DNA of 64,000 nt from Ceriagrion tenellum (Eukaryota; Arthropoda; Insecta; Odonata; Coenagrionidae): NCBI GenBank assembly GCA_963169105.1, contig OY720644.1, positions 3,927,001 through 3,991,000 of the forward strand, in the 5' to 3' direction. The position numbers and the translations under genes were made by a program. Every line of letters begins with the position of its first letter. Within the stretch, counting starts at the first letter, position 1. Shown one piece after another: positions 20,129-29,594 of the stretch. Under the pieces are notes generated by a model. That model ran no database searches and was not told where the DNA came from. It saw only the letters and a program-made list of their open reading frames with translations.

Positions 20129-21188
20129 CACACACATTAATTACGCAAACATTTTTATGCCACATCATAGAAAACCCATCGGGTGATTCCGCTAATCTCG
20201 CCTTCTTTGGTTTGTTTTAGCGACGATTGGCGTTAATCAAGAAAACTTAAGTTAGAAGAAAGCAATACGAACGTTGTTAAGTGATATCAGGCAGCCAAAG
20301 TTTCAGAAAAAAATCAATCCCTCATTAGGGCCAAGAATAAATAAAACCCTAGATATCGGATGCGATGAAAAAAATGCTCATTTAACTCCAGGATTCGTTT
20401 ATTTTGAGATTAACTTTCATAATTTGTGGTTTCTCTTGATTATAATCTATGTAACAATGCGAATGGATACTTACGAAAGGTACATTCACCAAATCTTCCA
20501 AACATCAATTTTCGGATAGGAAATTGCAGATGATCGTGACTTCATTCCAAATGCAATGTAATGCATAATCATTTTGGGAATCGGGTTTGTGTGGTAGCTA
20601 GAGAATTTACTTCCCATTCCTAGGGCCCGGGCTCAAATCCTCAGGAAGATGGATATATTTCAGAGGGATTCCGATCCCTACTTGGTTGCATTGTGCAAAT
20701 GCAATATTCTGTCCGTCGTATGGGATCTTTAAGCAAGGTCCCCTAAGCAATTTTAGTTTAGACCAGCAGAATTTAACCGTTGTATCACGAAACGCTGCCA
20801 AAGTGGTTCACGAACTTTTGTTTATGCAACTTTGCATTGGTACCCATTTACGCGTCTTAAAAGACTGCTGAAATGAAAATATTTCTTTGGCATTTACGTT
20901 GGACTTCATCTTTATATTTCATTTCCTTTCCAAAGAATGGCCCCATTATATACAACGCACATAAACGTTACGTGAACAGAAAGACTTTTAAGATCACTGG
21001 TTTGAACTAACGGCGGCGCCGGGTTTCTTTCCACCCATCATCAATTTCCGATTTAAGACTTCATTCTCACCTGTCCTCGAAAGCGCGAATGAAGGTCGCC
21101 TCCATCCAAAAATATAATATAACATATAACCACGTAGTAAAATCTTCTCGGGTTTGGCACCGGGTAACGTTTCGGTGAGGAACTCTCT
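20129..21188. other. Mostly unassigned stretch with a tRNA-like patch
   Basis: The only structured patch is about 20,589-20,650: TGGTAGCTAGAG (A-box-like) followed at tRNA distance by GGGCTCAAATCC (B-box-like), probably a decayed tRNA-derived SINE. From about 20,990 a block with GTTTGGCACCGGGTAACG leads into the palindrome at 21,189. Nothing else is recognisable. Confidence 0.4.
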
Positions 21189-21250
21189 CATCAGGGCTAA
21201 GACATTAGTCATCAGACATCAGGGCTAAGACTAATGTCTTAGCCCTGATG
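21189..21250. repeat. 62-bp palindrome with perfect 22-bp arms
   Basis: Arms at 21,189-21,210 and 21,229-21,250 are exact reverse complements (CATCAGGGCTAAGACATT.. / ..AATGTCTTAGCCCTGATG) around an 18-bp spacer that repeats ATCAGGGCTAA. The left neighbour contains CCGGGTAACGTTTCGGTGAGG, so on the minus strand a CCTGATGA word is followed by CCGAAACG, broadly like the foldbacks at 9.6 and 15.1 kb. It abuts the 3' end of the LINE-E remnant. Confidence 0.6.
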
Positions 21251-21253
21251 ACG

Positions 21254-21720
21254 ATAGAATAGAATAATCGTTTATTTTACTCTGGGACAGGTCCCTTCGA
21301 GCAAGAATACAAAAATTTCAACTTTACCTCTTTTACAGATTTATTTATGAAATCAATTGAGATTCCATCAATTTCCATTGAATTCGTTTTTGACTGCTTA
21401 AGGAATTTATTCAAGTCTTCAGGTTTAAGATATTTAAAATAAAATCTGTCCGTATTGTAAGGTACAAAGAGATCAGAGGAGGTAGGATTAGAATCTGGCT
21501 TATCGCTTTGAGATGTTGATAAGGAAGACGAAAGAAAATAATTATTTAGTTGGTCTACCGTCAAGTTGGCGACAATAGAAGTATCGCGTTGACGAATGAG
21601 TCTCAGTTCCCTAATCCTGCGCCAAACTTCATTGGGTTCTTTCACTTTGGAAAAGGCTGTGGAGTAGTAATGACGTTTAGACTCGATTAAACGTCGGCAA
21701 CGACAACTGCTTAGTGGAAA
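21254..21720 (-). pseudogene. LINE-E internal-deletion remnant
   Basis: Minus strand. Residues such as YYSTAFSKVKEPNEVWRRI, then NNYFLSSSLST, FYFKYLKPEDLNKFL and MEIDGISIDFINKSVKEV represent the linker and start of a LINE RT domain (DGIS.D.I.K). The sequence then jumps straight to a 3'-end-like AGTAAAATAAACGATTATTC, so nearly the whole RT is missing. It is unlike LINE-A (VDGISASILK) and LINE-B. Frame 21,645-21,277 is open across the remnant. Confidence 0.65.
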
Positions 21721-21830
21721 ATTAATACTCCCTAAAATCTCAAAATATATTATTAAGAATTATCGATTAATGGTCCAGAAACGAAATACCACATAAATGT
21801 GAAGGTCGATTCCCGATAGACAAAAGAAGG

Positions 21831-22260
21831 CAGGAGGGAAGGAGAGAGAGGGAGAGAGGGGGGGAGAGAGGGGGGGAGAGAGAGAGGGAGAGAGAGAGGC
21901 ACGAGGGAGAATGTTCTATCGAGCTTGGAAAGGAGGAAAGTAAAGAGAGGGAGAGAGAAAAAGAGGCGAGGAAGAGGGGAGGGCGAGATACGAGAGAGGG
22001 AGTGGGGGAGGGATGGTGATAAAGGGGAGGAGGTTGGAGAGTGCGGCGCAGAAAGTGGAGGGTTTTATTTTGGAAACGCGATTACATAATGGCAGAGGCG
22101 AGCGGAATGGAAGGGAATATGACACGAAGACAAGGGGCGAGGGAGATATGTGGGATGTGTCTGTGTGTGTATGTGTAGGGCTGGACACTGCGACGGGATG
22201 AAAGGGGAGCGTGGGGAGGAGGGGGGAGGAAAGCGTGGCTTTTTGAAGGGGGGGGGTGGA
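21831..22260. repeat. Purine-rich low-complexity tract
   Basis: The plus strand is almost all G and A, starting with GGAGAGAG-type repeats (21,831-21,895) and grading into less regular GGGAGG runs with a short TGTGTCTGTGTG patch near 22,155. Apparent frames on either strand (up to 126 codons, Pro/Ser-rich on the minus strand) are artefacts of composition. Polypurine tracts can form triplex DNA. Confidence 0.7.
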
Positions 22261-22338
22261 GGGGTAAAGAGATGGGTAACGACGAGGAGACAACATAATA
22301 GTGCCCGAACCTTTAGAACGGGAGGGGTAATAAACCTA

Positions 22339-22906
22339 TTAAGGTAGTTTGAGCGAAATATCATTTTACTTAAAAATCAATGAATTTGGTCTCATTTTAA
22401 AGAAAAATATCTCATCCTTCTAATGACACCAAAGATTTAACCTCTTAACATATTACTTTCGGAGATATTTGCCAAAAAAATACCAGCTCTTTTACATGGG
22501 AAATGGTACGTGTATGCACTCCAAAGTGACATTATTTACAAAACGAGGTATTTATAACTCTTAGATGTCGTAAAAAAAACTAAAAATGTGTAGTTTGTAT
22601 GTACTCTCAACTATATTTGAAAATTAATCATATTGTCACCGCAAAAGGTTCTTGTGTATCACAAAAAAAACCTTCCATTTTGATGGAGTTTCAAACGCAC
22701 CGCACGAAAAAAAATGAGTCAAGTTAAATACTTATTGAGATATTTTCGTTCAATTACTTACAATTTCTGCCATATAAAACTATATTATTGCGCCATTAGT
22801 AATGTAATATTTAATTGACGTGTCCTACAGCTGGTGAAATTAAAAGTTGTAATTCGAATATGGTCTCTATGATGACTAAGGAACTATCTCTCTCAGACTT
22901 CCTTAA
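22339..22906 (-). mobile_element. TTAA MITE, copy 2 of 5 (reverse)
   Basis: A 560-bp element, 22,343-22,902, flanked by TTAA on both sides (22,339-22,342 and 22,903-22,906). Left end GGTAGTTTGAGCGA; right end TCTCTCAGACTTCC, a diverged TIR. Inverted relative to copies 1, 3, 4 and 5; shared blocks include GGTCTCATTTTAAAGAAAAA and ACCTTCC-type sequence. Non-coding. Confidence 0.85.
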
Positions 22907-25144
22907 TAACTGGCATTCGAATAAAAAATCATAAGGCCCAAGTTTGAAAAATTATGATGGAAGCAAAACTCCCGGAACCTCAGGATTTACATTTTAGCGT
23001 TTCGAAAAATTTTTAATACTGGAATAATGAAAGAAATTCAGATTATTTTCTAAGGTCATATGAGACGTGGTGATTTTTTGTGTGGAAGACCATAGCATAG
23101 TTCTAAGATAAGGAGAACCATGTCAATAACCTATATTAACTGAAATAACGAGACCTTAAGGACTTCCATAAGAACGGACAAAAAGGGATAACATTTGCAG
23201 CTTCATATAGCAAAGTCATTAGTTCTTGCACAAACATTCGTAGAATCAGATAGTTTTTTTTTCATCACCAGGGATGCTTTAAGAATGGGTCAAGAGTGAG
23301 AGAAGTAATATTCGACTAACTAAGATTTTCTACGGCATACAATAAAATTCATTAAAAGTTTTCTTTTACGAAAACTTTTACGTAACGGTATACGTATCTT
23401 TTCGTGCATCAAAAATATTCGTTCTGCATATAACGACACAACTGCCAATTGATCATTGAAATTCCCTCACGTTTTCCATGCATCCCATTTTATTTTGGTT
23501 TTACCTCATGGAAAAATTGTGTTAATTAAAACCAGTTCGCTGTCGTGAATACGTGATACTGACCGATAACTTCATTTAGAGTAGTATGACAGTTCTGGAC
23601 ACAATGAATGAATAGTTATTTCCTCCTGATTAGACCACTCCTCGTCCATCATTCGAAGTGGAACGCAAAGAACCCGATAACCACCGAGAATCGCGACCTA
23701 AAGGAACTTCAGTCCCAAGCATATATTAAATATGGTTAAGTCAACATATTTCTGTTACTAGATAAAACGAGCATCTCGCGGGTACCAGGAGGAAGATAAC
23801 ACCTCTAAGGAGGTTACATAATGCACATATAGGCTCATTCAGTCGGCATTTCTATATATTATTCATTTAACCGCAGATTCCAGCAGTTGCCTCGATTAAC
23901 AACATTGGGGTGAACCTCCGTAAGGAACTATGGCGTGAAAACCAATAATGATTGTTCAGAGCAAAAATAATCAATTACTGCCCGAAGTAGCGATAGTAAG
24001 ATCTGGAGGGAAACAGCATAATCTACTCAAATCTTAAACGCAGTGTTAAGTCCGTGGATTCACAAAAATTAATTACTGCTTTTATCTATCACACGGGAAA
24101 TTATAGTTAATTGATGCTAAGTCCCCTAATTAAGTGCAAAATCCAGTCAACGGTTCTTCAAACTTCAATGAGTATTTAAAATTGGATTTCGAGAAAGGTC
24201 GCCTTTCTGAAAGACGGATGAAAAGTACCTTTCCATATTTCGTCTCTTCTGGCCACTTTCATCGGTCTCCGTCTCGCGTGACAGAGACCCACTCACCCCC
24301 CCCTCCCCTCCATCTCCGCTGTTCCCACAAACTCAACTGTCTCTCTAGTGAATCCCGATCAATCAGATCGTCCATTCCCGAATATTCTGTTTCAATAATC
24401 ATGTCACGTAGCGACCAACACAGAGCCAGCCCATTAGAAATAAGCTCATCCATACACACTAACTCCTCACTTCAAGTTATTGCACCTTTCAACCTGGAGA
24501 GTGAGTACTCTATTATGACTTCTTCCAAGTCATCTATCGAACCAAACGGTCATGTCTCGAATGCCTAGATAATAATCGAATGCGAATATAACCATATTAT
24601 CGCAAGGTTTCGTCAATTCAGTAATGTTTTGTTCTCTCATCCTGCCCGCATGCTGTTCAATATTATATGTATCAAGTGGATGGGTGCAATACCACGGATA
24701 AATCGGGAGATAATATGTAATTTTTGCCAGCGATATTTATCAAAATACTTCGAGAATTGACCTCCTCGGCCTGGACAAAACCAAATAATAAATGATGAGA
24801 AAAAAGATTCCTCCAGGATAATAAGTTTGACATAGAGGTACTATTAAAATAATTGGTCACAATAAAAGAAATATTTATCCCACATAAACACCGTGGAATT
24901 CAAGCAAGACATTGATTCTCTCTTTCATAATAATTTCTTCCGTGGTTAGCTGTTTATTTTAAATATTGTTCTATAAATTACAAGAATTTACATAAAGAAG
25001 TTCAATTTAATTAATACTAAGATGTAGCATAAGATCACAGGACCTTTGATCATTGGTTTCCTTTTTTCAGGAAGAAACAGAAACTGAAACCCAAAAAAAA
25101 AACTTAAGATTACGCACAGAAATGATTAGAAAAGTACGTCCATG
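22907..25144. other. AT-rich stretch, one unassigned ORF
   Basis: A 144-codon plus-strand frame at 24,134-24,568 is the longest here. It is Ser/Pro/His-rich, has no domain I recognise, and lacks a convincing start context or splice sites. I consider it probably non-coding. The remainder shows no repeat or RNA gene. Confidence 0.35.
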
Positions 25145-25196
25145 AATTCATTCAGGCATTCATTCAGGCATTCATTCAGGCATTCATTCAGGCATT
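25145..25196 (+). repeat. 12-bp tandem repeat, about 4.3 units
   Basis: Four nearly identical units of CATTCATTCAGG (first unit AATTCATTCAGG) plus a partial fifth. In one frame this gives a short RHSFRHSF repeat, but the surrounding frame shows no other coding evidence. A simple minisatellite. Confidence 0.85.
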
Positions 25197-26230
25197 ATGT
25201 CCGTCTGCATAAAAATAGAACTTTCTTCTTATGTTTCCTTCATTTATCTCGGGTCATCAAAATAGGCGTATTCTCGTCACTAATTTTGCGTTCGAAATTC
25301 CGGGAATGGAGATACATATACGAACTAACTGCTGCATGAAATATTTACGGGGTCATCGGTATTCGAATCGTACCGATAACAAGATTTCGTGATTTTGTCC
25401 AACGGCCGACACTTCTCCTCTCTTTTGCGTGAAATGTGGAGAAAAAGGAAACGAAATCCGAAACACGAAGCCCAAGCGTCACAACATTTCCCAATATCAA
25501 ATCGAATGATGGATCGATTCCAGACAATAGGAAACCCACAAGAGGAGAGCGCTAAAGATGGGTCCTTTGCGATTTCAGATTTGCGAATATCGCAAAATTA
25601 GGTGGAATCATTCGAGTGGATTTTCTCGGTTGAAGAATAGCAATATCAACTAGCACCCATTTGGGCATCATTCGGAATGACATTTGGTTTTTGAAGGAGA
25701 TGATGCGTGAAATTAGTCAAAGAGACTAGAATGAAATAACGTCTCTAAATAAAAACATTTGGGAGATACTCTCATAAGTCTATGATAAGATTGAAAACAC
25801 CTTACACAGAATATCGTACGTCTTCAAGAGAATTATATCTTTTTAGCGTAACCAAAAATTTTGCGACTGTTTGTCAATATCATTATGATTCGTGGACACC
25901 ACAACAATCACCATAAAACTAATAAGCTAGAAAATATGTCGAATATTCAACTCACAAAAATCAACAAAGAGAAGATTTGATTCTAGTTTAGCATCAATTC
26001 AGTCGTGAAATCACCGCGATGATAATCCGTATAATGTGAAAAATTTCACCACACAACTATAGAAAAAAAAGGTGAATTTTGATTAAAAAATTGACAGCAC
26101 AATATTTCGAGACAATTAATTCGGTAAAATCTACACCTGATGATGACGATCATTAGTCAGAACCTGAGTCGAAAGAGTTAAATGTTCTCTAATATTTACC
26201 ATAAAAGCACATCATCGTACATACCGTCGT
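25197..26230. other. Stretch without genes; diverged foldback-like motif
   Basis: Around 26,133-26,178 the words CACCTGATGATGAC and GAGTCGAAAG recall the core of the foldbacks at 9.6 and 15.1 kb (CTGATGA, GAC/GTC, GAAA), but stem III is absent. Otherwise no coding or repeat signal is recognised. Confidence 0.35.
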
Positions 26231-27839
26231 ACATATGTTGGAGCCTATATTCAAAAGCGGCGACAGGGAAAATACTAGTAACTATAGGCCTATATCTCTC
26301 ACATCCATTTCGTGTAAGGTATTTGATCACATAATCGTAAGCTCCATTATGAGTCATTTAGACAGGGAGGAATTATTAATAAATAACCAACACGGATTTA
26401 GAAAGGGTAGATCTTGCGAAACCCAGTTGGCCATCTTCGTTCATGACATCTTACTCTCGGGTGAAAATAATGTTCAAGCTGACGCGATATTCCTCGATTT
26501 TAAGAAAGCTTTCGATAAGGTACCTCACGTTAAGTTACTCTCAAAACTAGAAGTATATGGAATAGATAAAAATATCATTAGTTGGATTAATCAATTCTTA
26601 CATGGGCGGGAACAAAGGTTTGTCATAGACGGTATCATGTCAAACGGTTAGAGTTACATCGGGTGTTCCTCAGGGAAGTGTCATTGGTCCACTTTTATTT
26701 CTCTTGTACATAAATGATATTAGCAACATCGTTAAAAGTAAGCTTAGACTCTTCGCAAACGACGCGGTTGCGTATAGGGATATTAACAATTCCGAAGATA
26801 GCGACTCGTTAACAATCGACCTACTTGCTATTCATGCTTGGTGCGAAAAGTGGCAGATGGAACTAAACATAAAAAAGTGCGTAGCAGTCAGCTTTTGGAA
26901 AAATAAAAATAGGCCAGGTAGGGCTTACAGAATTAATAATATGGAAATTATTCACGCCGAGTCTGTTAAGTACTTAGGGGTCACAATTACTCACGACCTA
27001 TCTTGGGGAAAACATATTAGGGAAATATGCGGTCAAGCATACAGGAAGCTAGGCTTTATCAAGAGAGTACTCGGAAAATGTGATGAGAAAGTGAAAGAAC
27101 GTTGTCATTTATCAATCGTTAGGCCTCATTCGGAATATGCTGTTAGTGTATGGGATCCATACGAAACGGGGTTGATATCAGAATTAAATCGCGTGCAGCG
27201 AAGAAGAGCTAGGTTTGTGAAACGATGCTACGATAAGTTGGCTAGTGTGTCTGGACTGTAAGAAGAATTAGGATGGGAATCGCTCTCACAGCGTAGATTA
27301 AATTACATGCTTAACCACCAAACTAAATTTCAAGAAAATCATTTCTCTGCCGACGTGAAAAACATACTATTAACCCCCTCGTACTACGGCAGATTAGATC
27401 GCGCCAATAAAATTAGAGAGATAGATTGTAGAACCGATAGGTATAAAATGTCATTTTTTCCGCGTACCATTAGGGACCATAACAGCTGTGATCGTCGTCA
27501 TGAATAGTTCGAGTTTTGACAATAGGCAGACAGTAAACCTTTCTCTTTATATTCTCTACGTTCTTATTTATGCATGATGCAAATATTGATGTTCTTATTT
27601 ATGCATGATATTTTGAATATGTAGTAGTAGTCTTTGTATCCCTTGCATGTTGAAACGATTGACGATAGAATGTTTCTTAGGTATTAGATTTTTAATTGGC
27701 GCTTTGCATGTGTGGTACGCGGGTTTCAATGTAATGTCGGTGTTCTACCCTATCATTCATGCATGCCTGGTGTGTAATCACCCCCTGCCACACACCCTTT
27801 GTGTGGATTTCAGGGTATGACGTAGATGTAGATGTATAT
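26231..27839 (+). pseudogene. LINE-D: 5'-truncated CR1/L2-group LINE (sibling of LINE-B)
   Basis: Plus strand, starting inside the RT (PIFKSGDREN). RT motifs in order: YRPISLTSISCK, NQHGFRKGRSCETQL, DAIFLDFKKAFDKVPH, GVPQGSVIGPLLF, then FANDAVAYRD where the catalytic FADD box reads FAND, so the first catalytic Asp codon is Asn. The thumb region follows (YLGVTITHDLSWGKHI, RPHSEYAVSVWDPYE, VQRRRARFVK). One frameshift lies before VTSGVPQG (about 26,650), and a stop is at 27,259. The 3' UTR ends in the shared hairpin and GTAGATGTAGATGTA. Catalytically dead by sequence. Confidence 0.9.
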
Positions 27840-27842
27840 ACA

Positions 27843-28850
27843 TACTACCCCGCGAGCCGCCGCATGGCCGTGTGGCAGGGGGTGTTAGGCCACCAGCCGT
27901 GCAAAGGTGTACGTTTTTGGGAGATGAAATGGTGACATGTAATATAGTGGAACGCATTTAGTGGAGCTCAATTTTTATTGTGGTCGCTTATTGTTCGCGG
28001 AAAAAAGGAGTTTTGTTTACCTATCTCTTCGGCAGAGTATCTCTCTTATTTGTTCCCATCTGTCGAACCTAGAGATGTTGTGAGACGTCTTGGTAATATT
28101 CTCTGTGTCGCTCTGAAAAACATCAGTTCTGAATATCTCAAGCAGCCTAAGCCTAGCGTGCAGCCTCTGAGTCTCTAGGGGCTCCCCGCCTTAATTCCTT
28201 TGAAAGTTGTGAAACTTTATTCGCTCGCTCTTAACAGTTTTCAACGTAGCATTAAGCTTTTCTTTGTATTTTATTAATTTTATTGGTTAAATCTTTATGA
28301 CCAGGGTACCATGTGCTCGCGGCGTGTTCGAGGCCTAACCAGAGCAAAGTAGCATCTCTCTTTGAATTTTTTATCCGAATACTTCCTATTATACCGGTAA
28401 CAAAACCTAGTTTCTTTAATGCTGTGCCACATATGTTTTGTATGTGTGTTCTTCACGATATATGAGAAGTTAAGGTGTTTCCAAGATATTTTCCTGTATT
28501 TGAAGATTTTTATGTTTACTCCACCCACGGTGTAGGTATGGCTCTTGTGTGATAACTTTCGCAGGAAGTGAACTGTTGTGCATTTACTAATATTTCGTTC
28601 TAACCCCCACTCCTGGAACAACGAATGAACGTTGTTAAGGTCAGATTACAGAACTTCAAAGACCGCGTCATCGCTTATTTCACGGCATATTACCTTATTG
28701 TCTGCAAATGATTTCAATTTACTGCTAATTCGAGAACTTAGGTCATTAATATAAATAATGAATAAAAGAGGGCCAATCACGCTTCCTTGAGGAACACCGG
28801 ATGTGACTTGGACCATATTCGAGCTAAAACAAAGGAACATAGGAAAAAGG
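27843..28850 (-). pseudogene. LINE-C: 5'-truncated LINE meeting LINE-D tail to tail
   Basis: Minus strand. From the right: VQVTSGVPQGSVIGPLLFI (about 28,810), then INDLSSRISSKLKSFADNKV where the catalytic FADD is FADN, so the second Asp is lost. The thumb portion is frameshifted (FQEWGLERNISKCTTVHF, KKFKERCYFALVRP), and the 3' UTR ends with the LINE-C hairpin at 27,848-27,885. Its 3' end abuts that of LINE-D within a few bases. The 5' end lies about 15-40 bp past the splice donor of the candidate exon at 28,868, so it sits in that putative intron. The 5' limit is approximate. Confidence 0.85.
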
Positions 28851-28867
28851 AAGCGAATGGTACTCAC

Positions 28868-28994
28868 AGAATTTGTTCTTTTCCGGTCTCACGCCACCGC
28901 CGGCGAGCAGGAGGACCAGGAAGAGGAGGATGAGGGGACGCAGTGGGGGCCATCGTGCAGCCCGCCGGCCCCCTCGGCCTTCCCCTTCACTCAT
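28868..28994 (-). CDS. Candidate host first coding exon with signal peptide
   Basis: Minus strand. ATG at 28,994 opens 42 codons plus one base, ending at a strong donor (TCT|GTGAGT, GT at 28,867-28,866). The peptide has a basic n-region (RGGRRAARW) and a hydrophobic core, LILLFLVLLLAGGG, typical of a signal peptide or signal anchor, followed by VRPEKNKF. The exon is GC- and CpG-rich, unlike the TE DNA around it. A short upstream ORF (MVECSMKASEGG, stop) lies just before the start. The intron begins with LINE-C sequence within tens of bases. I do not recognise the protein; the rest must lie to the left of the donor, and I found no second exon in this window. Confidence 0.45.
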
Positions 28995-29590
28995 CTTGCG
29001 GACTCCGAGAATCAGCCGCCTTCCGACGCCTTCATGCTGCACTCCACCATGACTCCAAGAGGAGAGCAACGAGCGATGCACAACAACACCATTCTCACTC
29101 GATGTATATATATATATATATATATATAATATACAAATAACGCGCGAGCGATACACTATGCGATTTAAACGCTAACGGACACGTCCGACACCAACGCGAT
29201 GGAAAACGAAGCCTTGCAGGAGAAAGGAAGAAGGGACAGAGCTGAAAACTGCGCGCGAAATGCAGGAGAGAACTCCCAAGGTCGAAGACCGAAGAAAACT
29301 ATGGATTTATCGCCGCAGACAACCCCTTCGCGAATGCAGGGCCACGGGTGGCTGTCGGGTCAACTAGCACTCGACGCTGGTCAGCTGTCGATCCATAAAT
29401 GACACCTGAAAGGAGAAAAAACAGGAGTAAGACAAGGTCCGGTTTTATAATGTCTGCTTAAGGCGTTTAGACGGTAAGACGACATCATATTCTTTTAAAA
29501 TATAATTTAAAAAGAAAAACTGTTCCTCGTTTGGAATGAGGACAGACAATTGAAACCTTTACAAGTTTTATACTTGAATTGTACTTGAAA
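28995..29590 (-). promoter_or_regulatory. Possible 5' region of the candidate exon, with TA microsatellite
   Basis: For a minus-strand gene starting at 28,994 this would be 5' UTR and promoter. It is CpG-rich near the exon, contains a 12-codon upstream ORF, and has a TA dinucleotide run at about 29,104-29,129. The plus-strand frame 29,199-29,402 has no domain. No TATA or initiator element can be assigned with confidence. LINE-B begins at about 29,595. Confidence 0.3.
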
Positions 29591-29594
29591 TTAC

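Noticed and set aside
21916..22364. 126- and 99-codon Pro/Ser-rich minus-strand ORFs
   Set aside because: Antisense of the polypurine tract; stop-free only because of base composition.
24134..24568. 144-codon plus-strand ORF
   Set aside because: No domain, Ser/Pro-rich composition, no splice or start context; consistent with chance in low-complexity DNA.
25145..25196. CRISPR-like array
   Set aside because: 12-bp tandem units with no spacers; a minisatellite in a eukaryotic genome.
28803..29129. 108-codon plus-strand ORF
   Set aside because: Antisense of the candidate signal-peptide exon; ends in the TA microsatellite and has no domain.
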